Positions 55,975-63,682 of a stretch of DNA of 64,000 nt are shown piece by piece; the stretch's first letter is position 1; every line of letters begins with the position of its first letter. The stretch is from Sphingobacterium detergens (GTDB lineage Bacteria; Bacteroidota; Bacteroidia; Sphingobacteriales; Sphingobacteriaceae), in assembly GCF_003610355.1 (NCBI RefSeq), contig NZ_RAPY01000008.1, forward strand, positions 248,001 through 312,000, written 5' to 3'. Under the pieces are notes generated by a model. The model did no database searches. It saw only the letters and a program-made list of their open reading frames with translations, and was not told where the DNA came from. A program made the translations under genes and the position numbers.

Positions 55975-56607
55975 TTATAGTCCAAAACCGATGCCTATAG
56001 ACCAAACTCGGTTTTTGGTTGTAAAATTAGAATTCGGAGCAAGATTTGTCAATCCTAAACCATAACCAGCATTAATCTGAAAACCATTGGTTAATTGATA
56101 ACCTGCCAAGAAGTTTACACCAAAATCAGTACGTTTTAATTCATCTCCATCTCCGCTACCAAATTTTACATCTTCCTCAGTCTTAAGACCAGAATCACCT
56201 AAATTACCTTCAAACTTGTTTTTTCCACTAAGAGCGAACCCTACATAAGGACCTGCACCAATAAAGAAATTACCGGACCCACCAGTAGGCAACTTAGCAA
56301 CTAAATTCACGGGAATATCCAAAGACATAATACTTTGTTTTACAGCAATACTATTGTTATTGTTAGTTTCAGACCATTTACCTCCTTTATTTTGCAAAGA
56401 CAATCCCGGTTGAATAGAGAAATATGGTGACACAGGTGCGTCTAAATAACCTGTTACAAAAAAACCTGTATTCGATTCAGAACTTCCATTTTCCATTGAA
56501 TATTTAGGAATATTTACACCCGCACGTAGGCCGTATCCCAATCCACCTTGTGCAAAAGCTCCTAATGAACCAAATAAAATTGCCGCAGATAATAATAGTT
56601 TTTTCAT
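55975..56607 (-). CDS. Outer-membrane beta-barrel protein (paralog of 51502-52083)
   Basis: 210 residues. Signal peptide MKKLLLSAAILFGSLGAFAQ; the barrel pattern is the same as in its paralog: YGLRAGVNIPKYSM, GYLDAPVSPYFSIQPGLSLQNKGGK, LDIPVNLVAKLPTGGSGNFFIGAGPYVGFALSGK, and the mid FGVNFLAGYQLTNGFQINAGYGLGLTNLAP block, ending VWSIGIGFGL. The paralog is 193 residues; the extra length here is in an acidic loop (GLKTEEDVKFGSGDGDE). Outer membrane, role unknown. Own terminator. Duplication of the gene is clear from the shared blocks. Confidence 0.88.
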   Translation of the reverse strand: MKKLLLSAAILFGSLGAFAQGGLGYGLRAGVNIPKYSMENGSSESNTGFFVTGYLDAPVSPYFSIQPGLSLQNKGGKWSETNNNNSIAVKQSIMSLDIPVNLVAKLPTGGSGNFFIGAGPYVGFALSGKNKFEGNLGDSGLKTEEDVKFGSGDGDELKRTDFGVNFLAGYQLTNGFQINAGYGLGLTNLAPNSNFTTKNRVWSIGIGFGL

Positions 56608-56988
56608 GTTTCCTAATTTAATTTACTTTGTTCTTTTTTATCATTTCCTCCCATATATTTCTTGTATGAGATTTCTGACAGTCTTATTTGCAATATCTAT
56701 TCCAAAATCCATAAACTATTCATATCCACTTCAAAACAAAAGAAAAAACTCACGCCAGATTTTTTTTGAATGTCCTCTAAAAGATACAGTAGGTCGAATA
56801 AACTTCAACTTTTTCAACTTCTCCACTTACGATAGACAAGGTGATCCTAAATCTAAAGTGATACCTGTATTAAAAACTACCAGCTTGGTTTTCAGAATAA
56901 TGTCCAAAAACAGAAAAGTTTTATCACAAAGATTTCTTAATTCCAATTATAAGTTTTATTTTTGCAGACCTTCAAAGGAAAAAAATAG
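56608..56988. other. Intergenic region before tRNA-Cys
   Basis: 381 AT-rich bases. A plus-strand frame stays open through it but continues into the tRNA and lacks coding character, so I do not call it. A -7 box for the tRNA is at its right end. Confidence 0.5.
56957..56964 (+). promoter_or_regulatory. Promoter -7 box (TATTTTTG) for tRNA-Cys and the 56-residue gene
   Basis: Full TAnnTTTG match 25 bases before the tRNA 5' end. Confidence 0.5.
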
Positions 56989-57059
56989 GGTCGGATGGCC
57001 GAGTGGCTAGGCTGAGGTCTGCAAAACCTCCTACAGCGGTTCGAATCCGCTTCCGACCT
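56989..57059 (+). tRNA. tRNA-Cys (GCA)
   Basis: 71 bases. Acceptor stem GGTCGGA pairs with TCCGACC; anticodon loop CTGCAAA places GCA at 57021-57023 (Cys); T-arm GCGGTTCGAATCCGC is standard. The discriminator base is T (U73), as expected for tRNA-Cys. CCA is not encoded. The only tRNA in the window. Confidence 0.95.
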
Positions 57060-57091
57060 CGTTTTATTTAAACAATAAAAATATTATCAAA

Positions 57092-57262
57092 ATGGGAGTT
57101 ACACGTTTAAAAAGAAAAGATAGAAGAAATAAAACTGTTTCACGTGTTGAAGTTCAGTTCTTGAAATTAGGAACTAACGTTGAGTTAGGTTCTAGATCAA
57201 AAATGAAAGCTGACAACCAAATCGTTAAAAACGATGCTATCTTAAATCAATTAGCTAAGTAA
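57092..57262 (+). CDS. Small basic protein, 56 residues, unknown function
   Basis: ATG at 57092, TAA at 57260-57262. Sequence: N-terminal basic stretch MGVTRLKRKDRRNKTVSRVE, then VQFLKLGTNVELGSRSKMKA and NQIVKNDAILNQLAK. Codon use is strongly biased (AAA, TTA, CGT), as in highly expressed genes, and the frame is terminated by a strong hairpin. It starts 33 bases after tRNA-Cys and probably shares its transcript. I recall similar short proteins next to tRNA genes in Bacteroidota, but the function is not known to me. Cytoplasmic, perhaps RNA-binding given the positive charge (inference). Confidence 0.8.
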   Translation: MGVTRLKRKDRRNKTVSRVEVQFLKLGTNVELGSRSKMKADNQIVKNDAILNQLAK

Positions 57263-57278
57263 GCAAAAAGAAATTAGC

Positions 57279-57309
57279 AGCCTTTAAAGTTATACTTTAA
57301 AGGCTTTTT
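57279..57309 (+). terminator. Terminator after the 56-residue gene
   Basis: Perfect 12-bp stem AGCCTTTAAAGT / ACTTTAAAGGCT, 3-base loop, then TTTTTA. It contains the stop codon of the converging cutC gene. Confidence 0.85.
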
Positions 57310-58043
57310 AATAAGTCTACCATTTGGTGGACTTTTTCTTTTGAGCTCATCCACTGTGCCTCATCCATTCCCTTGACCTGATCCTGCGAAAACTGCATCT
57401 TTGAAGGTTGGCTTTCTTTTGCCGAACTGTGTATAGCGATAGCTCCGGTTTCAGCTAATATCGTCCGAATATTGGAAGCATCCACCCCAGCGCCTGGCAT
57501 AATGACAATACGCCCATTTGCCTGCTCGATCAATTGTTGCAGTAAAGGTGCCCCCGATAAAGCTGAATTTCTCAAACCCGAAGTCAGTATACGATCGATA
57601 CCCAGAGCTATAACATCTTCCAATGCAGCAAAAGGATCTTCCACACGATCAAAAGCACGGTGAAATGTCACATGCATCGGACGCGCGGCATCAACCAAAC
57701 GCTTCGTATTGATCTTATCCACGGTACCATCTGCATTCAATACGCCTATGACAACGCCATCCATGCCCAGTTCCTTACACAGTTCAATATCGGCGATCAT
57801 TTCCAAGACTTCTTCTTCTGTATATAGAAAGTCTCCTCCACGTGGCCGAATCAGTACGTGTATACCGATATGCACAAGCTCACGCACCAACTTCAATTGA
57901 CCATATGAAGGTGTAGTTCCTCCATTCTCCAAGTTTTGACAAAATTCAATGCGTGTTGCTCCTCCTTTTTCAGCTTCAATCGCCGAAGCGACTGAATTGG
58001 AACATATTTCTAATTGATAATTTCCGATTGCTTTCTCCTTCAT
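57297..58043 (-). CDS. cutC: Copper homeostasis protein CutC family
   Basis: 248 residues from the ATG at 58043; the frame extends three codons only by TTG. TIM-barrel protein with YQLEICSNSVASAIEAEKGG, GATRIEFCQNLENGGTTPSYG, the PRGGDFLYTEEEV block, MDGVVIGVLNADG and the C-terminal ILTSGLRNSALSG. Often annotated as copper homeostasis, but its biochemical role is uncertain; structural work shows a TIM barrel without proven metal transport. Cytoplasmic. Its stop codon lies in the opposite-strand terminator. No other copper gene is nearby. Confidence 0.92.
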   Translation of the reverse strand: MKEKAIGNYQLEICSNSVASAIEAEKGGATRIEFCQNLENGGTTPSYGQLKLVRELVHIGIHVLIRPRGGDFLYTEEEVLEMIADIELCKELGMDGVVIGVLNADGTVDKINTKRLVDAARPMHVTFHRAFDRVEDPFAALEDVIALGIDRILTSGLRNSALSGAPLLQQLIEQANGRIVIMPGAGVDASNIRTILAETGAIAIHSSAKESQPSKMQFSQDQVKGMDEAQWMSSKEKVHQMVDLLKSL

Positions 58044-58343
58044 TAAATTCAATTTTTAACCTGTTTTTATCCTTTGCGAATAACGCAAAAAAAAAGCAAA
58101 TTACCTATTTTCTGATATACAGGGAATAGACTTATTCCAATAAAACTTTCATGCTTTCACGAGTACCAACAGCTATGAAAATCGACCGAAGGTTCATTCT
58201 GGCCTATAAACCGAGCGTAGCAAGCTCATTGATACCTTGATGAAAAAATAGAATCAATAAAAAATAGAAAATTCGGAAAAAAAAGTGAAATTTCGACCTT
58301 AGAGAAGCTGATAAAATGGGAACCGATTAACAGCTATATCACA
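58044..58343. other. Intergenic region between cutC and the next minus-strand gene
   Basis: 300 bases with no recognisable gene; 58130-58240 has non-coding character with poly-A/T tracts near 58255-58290. Presumably the cutC promoter lies near 58060-58100. Confidence 0.35.
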
Positions 58344-58973
58344 TTATCTAATCCGTAATAACACCGCAGCAGTCCAGTCACTCTCACCATGCTTATTGTA
58401 CGCTCGTACACGAAAGTAAACCTGCTGGCCTATCTCAAATCCGCTTTTATAGGCTCGAAAAGAACGGCTGGTCTTCTCTTCAGGCCACCATAATGGTTCT
58501 CCGTCGGCTGTCAGTCCGGTCGCAAAACAGTAACCATAGAGCATATCTCTTCCTACTGGGGTAAAACCAAAGGCCACTTCCCCACTTACTCGCCCGTCCC
58601 TTAAATAAGCGGATGTCGGCATATCCGGCGTCTTACCCACCTTCTTTTCAGATAAAACAGGGAATCCCGACTGATAGAGTTTAACCAGATCTCCATCACA
58701 CTGTATATTGACATAGTGAACAAGCTGCTGCATCAATTTTGCCAGACGCTCTTTACTTTCCCGTCGGGCTGCACGATAGTATTTTCCACCATTAGTGGCG
58801 GCAAGTATGGTATCATGATAATCCGAATGGGCCTCGCTAATCTTGGCTAAGGATGGAACAGGGGCCGGAAACAGCGCATTGTTTTTCATACAGGTCATAA
58901 TCCGCTCAACAGCCAGTAACATTTCGGCATCGCGCATCCGAATAAATCCTCCTTTCGCTCGTACGTACTTCAT
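58344..58973 (-). CDS. Unrecognised protein with a C-terminal fibronectin-like domain
   Basis: 209 residues from the ATG at 58973; an upstream open frame starts at 59009 without ATG. No signal peptide. Residues about 15-110 are helical (DAEMLLAVERIMTCMKNNALFPAPVP; the RRESKERLAKLMQQLVHYVNIQCDGD stretch). The YVNIQCDGDLVKLYQSGFPVL segment is typical of a Bacteroidota family of small proteins. The C-terminal ~100 residues are beta-rich with FGFTPVGRDMLYGYCFATG and YFRVRAYNKHGESDW, which look like a fibronectin type III strand pattern. Function unknown. Its upstream side is a 1.2-kb gap. Confidence 0.78.
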   Translation of the reverse strand: MKYVRAKGGFIRMRDAEMLLAVERIMTCMKNNALFPAPVPSLAKISEAHSDYHDTILAATNGGKYYRAARRESKERLAKLMQQLVHYVNIQCDGDLVKLYQSGFPVLSEKKVGKTPDMPTSAYLRDGRVSGEVAFGFTPVGRDMLYGYCFATGLTADGEPLWWPEEKTSRSFRAYKSGFEIGQQVYFRVRAYNKHGESDWTAAVLLRIR

Positions 58974-59484
58974 AATAATCGGTTTATAACAACCTTTGCC
59001 TGAAAGCAACCGGTCTTAAACAAAAATAAGATTATCGCTGACAATCAATAAGCAATTTGATGAAAAATGTGATTATTTTTAACAATTTAGCAACAACTTC
59101 TTTTAGGAGATCAGCTTCTTTTTCAAAGAATCAATACACTTTTAGAAAAAGTTACACCCCTTTGCAGCATCACCCTATTACTATTCAGCTCACACTATCC
59201 TCTTCTAAGCAATAAGTAAACAGACTCCGCAATGGACCGATCCATCCACGGACAACTGCAAACAGTTTTTAGATAGAGCAAAATACTTCTTGTTTCACCC
59301 CGGCCACTATTTACAGCAAAGCACCCCCTTCTGAGTTATTATGGGATGCTTCTTGTTACGAACCAGATACTTGTACAAGATCGGCAACTAGTAATTGAAA
59401 GAAGGCAATCAAAGCGCGAAAAAGAGTAGTTTCTTCCTAGCATTAGGCGATCACTTCTTGAAAATCAACAACTATTTTCGTTTT

Positions 59485-59500
59485 GATGTTACGTAACATC
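59485..59500. promoter_or_regulatory. 16-bp palindrome GATGTTACGTAACATC
   Basis: Perfect inverted repeat, the size of a dimeric regulator site. A 14-base near copy with one mismatch is at 60012-60025. Confidence 0.45.
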
Positions 59501-59960
59501 TTTATAGTGAGCAGACACATTTTTCAGAAATGTAGATGCTCCTGGCAAATTACTGGATAGACTTTACGAAAAACCGACCAGAAGTAACATAACACGGTCT
59601 ACTTTGAGCGTAATAACGCTTACAGGTCAGCAATTATTGATTACAGTTAGGGAAAAAGTGGATGCAAATACGAGCAAAGTAATCTGGCTCAGCGTAAAAC
59701 AGGCTCATTCTGCAATAGATAAAGCTATCTTCCGCAAACAAACACACACAGTTTATACGAAACCATCTTTAATCATCCGACAAGTTTTCACACGCTCTCA
59801 AGAAGAAGTCACTGCTCCCAAAGAAGCGATTAGGGTGAACAAAAAAGTAATCAGTTCTTTTCTGAAAGGATCAGGTTCTGCTAAAAAAGTAGTAGGAATT
59901 GTAGGCGAACAGATCAGGGAAAGAGATCGATGACCCGATTTCAGTCCCAGTACCCCCCCT

Positions 59961-59995
59961 TTTCTTAAGAAAGTGTTCCTCTTTTTTAAGAAAGT
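59961..59995. repeat. Two operator-like direct repeats, 21 bp apart
   Basis: TTTCTTAAGAAAGT (59961-59974) and TTTTTTAAGAAAGT (59982-59995), 13 of 14 equal, exactly two helical turns apart. Both lie within 200 bases of the 60153 gene. Confidence 0.45.
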
Positions 59996-60152
59996 AGTTA
60001 AAGTTCACCTCATGTTACGTAGCATTGCACGCATCATTAGATATTATTATTCATCACTAGGAAAACAATTCTCCAAACTATTTGTATATACCTTACATGC
60101 TTTTATTTAAAACATTAAGAACCAGCACCATATAAACTTTAAGTAAAATATC

Positions 60153-60572
60153 ATGGCTATTATATCAAGAAATATGGAGACACAGGAACGGATCATCAGT
60201 ACTTTTGAGGAACTCCAGTCCGCTATACATGGTCTAAAAAGCCAGATTGTTGAATTCGAAATGTTGTTTAACCAAGCATGTAATCGGCATATCGCATCTG
60301 ATTTCAAAAAAGAATGGTTATTGGATCGTATTTCCTCCCGTCATGCAATGATTCTGACCCGACACGACAGCCTACAACTTATCCAGGAAACTGTCTCAGC
60401 CTACCGCGATTATGATGGGCTCTTTCTGGATCACCAACAGTTACTTCACAGCATCGAACTATTGATGCTTAATCACGCCGAAGAGGAAGAATATGAAATT
60501 GCGGCCATTATAAAAAAATGGCATGAAAAATTTGCACATGCAGTCTATTTCACCCCTGACTTCAGCTATTAA
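60153..60572 (+). CDS. Unrecognised coiled-coil protein
   Basis: 139 residues, no signal peptide. Mostly helical: METQERIISTFEELQSAIHG and SQIVEFEMLFNQACN (about 8-48) form a likely coiled coil, then KEWLLDRISSRHAMILTRHDSLQLI and an acidic helix HAEEEEYEIAAIIKKWHEKF near the end. No known domain. The Smr-domain gene follows 47 bases later on the same strand, so they may be co-transcribed. Upstream carries operator-like repeats. Function unknown. Confidence 0.75.
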   Translation: MAIISRNMETQERIISTFEELQSAIHGLKSQIVEFEMLFNQACNRHIASDFKKEWLLDRISSRHAMILTRHDSLQLIQETVSAYRDYDGLFLDHQQLLHSIELLMLNHAEEEEYEIAAIIKKWHEKFAHAVYFTPDFSY

Positions 60573-60619
60573 GTCATTGTTTTGTTTTACATTTGCGGCA
60601 CTGTAAAATATATTGAATC

Positions 60620-60913
60620 ATGCGCAAACCACCCGCTATAGTTGATCTACATGCCGATGCTTTCCTTGAAGATTGGGAAGACTATTCAGCTGACGAACTT
60701 ATGTTAGAATCCATTGATTTCCTAAGATCCAACTTAGATGCAGCCATTTATTGGGAAATGAACGAAATCAAGTTTATTCACGGAAAGGGAAAAGGCACCT
60801 TAAAGAAAATGATATTTAAGGAATTGCAGGAATATAAAGAAAGTGGTTCAATAGACCGGTACTATACTTCTTACCAGAATGAGGATATTGTGGTTGTCGT
60901 CATTGGAGTTTAA
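60620..60913 (+). CDS. Stand-alone Smr domain protein
   Basis: 97 residues: IVDLHADAF (D-L-H as in Smr's DLHG) near residues 7-15 and IKFIHGKGKGTLKKMIFKEL near 49-68 (HGxGxGxL). The Smr domain, known from MutS2 C-termini, has endonuclease or nicking activity on DNA or RNA, including on stalled-ribosome mRNA in SmrA/SmrB. Here it is alone and has His-Ala instead of His-Gly in the first motif. It could act on RNA or recombination intermediates. Cytoplasmic. The preceding coiled-coil protein may be its partner (inference from position). Confidence 0.82.
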   Translation: MRKPPAIVDLHADAFLEDWEDYSADELMLESIDFLRSNLDAAIYWEMNEIKFIHGKGKGTLKKMIFKELQEYKESGSIDRYYTSYQNEDIVVVVIGV

Positions 60914-60956
60914 AAAGAGACCACCTCAAGGGTAGTCTCTTCAATAAATCTTATGA

Positions 60957-61937
60957 TTACTTCATTGCAGGTGTAACCACGACCTTACGGAACTCAACAG
61001 GTCCGTGGTCTCCTTGGAAATACAAAGGTCCTGGTTCGGCTTCCTTACTATCCAACGCACCACCGGTAATCCCCGGAATCTCTTGATTGCTGATCACTGT
61101 TTTGCCATTCGCTACAACAGTCACCAGACGTCCGACTAGCGTGATATCAAATGTCTGCCATTCACCCGCACCTTTATTCATCATCTCATTTGCTGCGAGG
61201 AAACCGTATACGCCAGCAAAAAGCACGGCATTCGGATGCGCATCTTTCGGGCTATCCTCAATCTGTACCTCATAGCGTCCTCTCAGATAGACCCCGCTAT
61301 TGCTTCCCGCAGGGATTTTAAACTCAACATGCAATTTAAAATCTTCAAATTTTTGTTCCGAAACAAGATTAGAACCCGATTGCGGACTCGTCAGGATCCC
61401 ATTTTTCACAACCCATTGGTTTGTTTTACCTGTAGCTTTCCAACCCGAAAGATCCTTTCCATTAAAAAGCTGAATTGGTTTCCCCCATTTAACGGCAGCC
61501 GTTCTTTTTAACTCAGGTGCACGTACACCTTTAAAGCGATGCGTTTTTCCATCAGGCTCTGTTATCGTGCCCTGCAATGTTCCATTTTGGATCTCACCTT
61601 CCACACTTAAGTTCATCTTTCCGCCTTCCCATTGTGGTGGTATCGCAAATTTAAATTTTCCATTTTCATAAAAAACCTGTGAAACAGGTCTTGCACTCCC
61701 CGAAGTACTCACATAGTGGCCTACTAGAGTCTTATAACCTGATAATTTCACTTCAAGCCAGGAAGGTGCAGGGGTACCATTGACGTCAACTTCAATATCC
61801 CATCGCCCGATCAGCTCTTTTCCTTCAATTTCTTGGTCTTGAACAATTGACTCCTTTATAGAATCTTTAGCGAAAGTTGCTTGCGGTAGCGCAGCAGATG
61901 CCAAAAGCACTAAAAGAAATGCCGCTTTTCTTTTCAT
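60957..61937 (-). CDS. Secreted two-domain DUF1080 protein
   Basis: 326 residues. Signal peptide MKRKAAFLLVLLASAALPQATFA. Domain 1 (about 38-145) is a small beta-barrel-like unit (LIGRWDIEVDVNGTPAPSW, GTLQGTITEPDGKTHRFKG) seen at the front of many DUF1080 proteins. Domain 2 (about 155-326) is DUF1080: IQLFNGKDLSGWKATG, WVVKNGILTSPQSGSNLVS, DFKLHVEFKIPAGSNSGVYLRG and the end VEFRKVVV. DUF1080 is tied to glucoside or 3-keto-sugar hydrolysis. Acts outside the inner membrane. A sister single-domain copy lies at 1809-2537; they differ by the extra N-terminal domain. Confidence 0.9.
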   Translation of the reverse strand: MKRKAAFLLVLLASAALPQATFAKDSIKESIVQDQEIEGKELIGRWDIEVDVNGTPAPSWLEVKLSGYKTLVGHYVSTSGSARPVSQVFYENGKFKFAIPPQWEGGKMNLSVEGEIQNGTLQGTITEPDGKTHRFKGVRAPELKRTAAVKWGKPIQLFNGKDLSGWKATGKTNQWVVKNGILTSPQSGSNLVSEQKFEDFKLHVEFKIPAGSNSGVYLRGRYEVQIEDSPKDAHPNAVLFAGVYGFLAANEMMNKGAGEWQTFDITLVGRLVTVVANGKTVISNQEIPGITGGALDSKEAEPGPLYFQGDHGPVEFRKVVVTPAMK

Positions 61938-62223
61938 ATTGTTTATGTTTATATTCTAATTGACAATAAATTTCCAGCAATTTAACTGTTTCGGCTCTGG
62001 TATCCAAGGGATATCGTGTTAAAAAACGCTAAGAGTTCGCGTCCATTTGACCATATTAACGACAGAATACATACAATTTGGATTATTACGAGCGCATTGT
62101 GATAATAGCCAATTGATCACAAAGAATTTCATTCAACAAAAAAGGACCACCTTATAAGATGGAACGTTGGGCACAAAAAGAAAATGTAATTTCGAACAAA
62201 TTATTACGCGACAATCAGCATTA

Positions 62224-62811
62224 ATGTATATGAAAGCTCCCTTTATTATTCTACTCGTATTACTTTCTTTGCCGGGTTATCTCAGGGCGCAGAAAGATTC
62301 GAAAGTGGTTTTCCCGAAGTCTTCTTTTGACGTGGAACAGGCCAAACGCATGATCGGAAGTAATGGAACTGCTACACTAAAAGGTATGATTGCCGGAAAG
62401 ACCAAGTACCTGAGCAATGTCGTAGAGCTTTATCCTTGCACCAACTATTTTTATGAATGGTATGAACTGAAGAAAAAAGATAAAAAGGGTAAAAAGCAGA
62501 TCTATATGTCAGATGAGGCCTATAGTTATCGAATACTAACGCGGATTGACACGGATGGTTCATTTGGGTTCACAGGTCTAAATCCGGGAAAATATTATAT
62601 CAATACTTTGGTCTATGAAACAAAATCTGGAATAGCGGAGCGACAGGTCGGAACCGAAACCATTAGAAGTTTTAATGTTTATGGACATCAATTATCTTCT
62701 TATGACAGGCCTATCATGGAAAAATACCAGTACTTATATAATACTGTAGAACGACTGGAGTCCTTTATCGAAATCTCGGCGGAAGGTCAGATTCTTAATG
62801 TATCACTTTAA
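62224..62811 (+). CDS. Unrecognised secreted protein
   Basis: 195 residues from the ATG at 62224 (another ATG two codons later). Signal peptide MYMKAPFIILLVLLSLPGYLRAQ. A compact domain follows with TATLKGMIAGKTKYLSNVVELYPC, YFYEWYELKKKDKKGKKQIY and SYRILTRIDTDGSFGFTGLNPGKYYI; the last part resembles carboxypeptidase-regulatory-like or Cna-type strands (DGSFGFTGLNPGKYYI) that give a beta-sandwich. The start of the following LRR protein lies 11 bases after its stop, so they form an operon. Role unknown, probably outer surface or periplasm. Confidence 0.72.
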   Translation: MYMKAPFIILLVLLSLPGYLRAQKDSKVVFPKSSFDVEQAKRMIGSNGTATLKGMIAGKTKYLSNVVELYPCTNYFYEWYELKKKDKKGKKQIYMSDEAYSYRILTRIDTDGSFGFTGLNPGKYYINTLVYETKSGIAERQVGTETIRSFNVYGHQLSSYDRPIMEKYQYLYNTVERLESFIEISAEGQILNVSL

Positions 62812-62821
62812 AATCATTGCC

Positions 62822-63583
62822 ATGTCTATCAAATTATTTGTCAGTTGCCTTTTATTGATTAACGTATTTTCAGCGGCAATTGCCCAAGAGGTAAAGATCC
62901 CCGATGCCAATTTCAAAAAAAGTCTTATCGCTCAGGGAATTGACAGCAATGGCGACGGAAAAATCCAGCTTTCTGAAGCAAAAAATGTAAAAGTACTATA
63001 TGTAAATAAAGCCGGTATCACTTCGTTGGAGGGGATCAAAAGTTTCAGCAATGTGGAAGACCTTGGCTTCTATGAAAACGATATCAAAGATGTAGATCTT
63101 TCGGGGATGACAAACCTAAAATTTATTTATGGATTTGACACTCATATGGAATCCATGAATATTAAAGGTTGTATCAATGTACTTAACATTAGCTGCCATA
63201 AAAATAATTTACGAGAACTTGATGTTTCAGACCAGAAAAAGCTAATTGAACTCAGTCTTGGATTCAACCAACTGACACGTCTCGATATCAGCGGTCTTAA
63301 AGACTTAAAAAAAGTGCATGCTTATCTAAATCAGATTCAGGAATTCAAATTTGACAGTAGTCCGCAATTAGAGGAAATATGGATCAATGAAAACAGGATC
63401 AGTCACCACCTGGATTTAACAAAATTCCCAAATCTCAAGTTTTTTATAGCGTTTAAAAACCCTATTCAGTCAGTAAATATCGTTGGTCTGGAATTTCTAG
63501 AAGATTTCAGCTGTCATGGCTCTCATATCAACACCCTTAATTTAAGCGGCACAAAGCGGTTAAAAGAGATAAGTTGGTATTAA
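62822..63583 (+). CDS. Secreted leucine-rich-repeat protein
   Basis: 253 residues from the ATG at 62822; an ATG at 62798 overlaps the previous gene and is less likely. Signal peptide MSIKLFVSCLLLINVFSAAIAQ. Just after it is an EF-hand-like loop (DSNGDGKIQLSEA, calcium-type Asp/Asn/Asp spacing). Then about nine LRRs of the short LxxLxLxxNxL type (EDLGFYENDIKDVDLSGMTN, ELSLGFNQLTRLDISGLKDL) run to the end. Such proteins usually bind other proteins at the cell surface. It shares an operon with the preceding secreted protein, so the two may act together. The end of the array is abrupt, without a cap. Confidence 0.85.
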   Translation: MSIKLFVSCLLLINVFSAAIAQEVKIPDANFKKSLIAQGIDSNGDGKIQLSEAKNVKVLYVNKAGITSLEGIKSFSNVEDLGFYENDIKDVDLSGMTNLKFIYGFDTHMESMNIKGCINVLNISCHKNNLRELDVSDQKKLIELSLGFNQLTRLDISGLKDLKKVHAYLNQIQEFKFDSSPQLEEIWINENRISHHLDLTKFPNLKFFIAFKNPIQSVNIVGLEFLEDFSCHGSHINTLNLSGTKRLKEISWY

Positions 63584-63652
63584 GAGATGGATCTTCTTTA
63601 TCTATTTTTATTTCTAAGATTAAATAGATTCACCATTTTCAGATTAAAACAT

Positions 63653-63682
63653 AAAGCCAGCTATTTCACAATAGCTGGCTTT
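63653..63682 (+). terminator. Terminator after the LRR gene
   Basis: Perfect 13-bp stem AAAGCCAGCTATT / AATAGCTGGCTTT with a 4-base loop. Confidence 0.85.

Larger units (their letters stand above)
58974..60152. other. 1.2-kb region with palindromic repeats and no clear gene
   Basis: No convincing gene. A plus-strand frame from 59604 to 59933 (109 codons, only a TTG start, no ATG) is coding-like in composition but has no recognisable domain. The region carries a perfect 16-bp palindrome GATGTTACGTAACATC (59485-59500), a near copy (ATGTTACGTAGCAT, 60012-60025) and a 14-base direct repeat with a palindromic core TTTCTTAAGAAA (59961 and 59982). The right part probably contains the promoter and operator of the 60153 gene. 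Confidence 0.5.

Noticed and set aside
56606..57010. 134-codon open frame on the plus strand between the barrel gene and tRNA-Cys
   Set aside because: It runs into the tRNA and across the promoter box, and its translation is rich in Phe/Ser/Asn/Lys from AT-rich DNA, without any domain.
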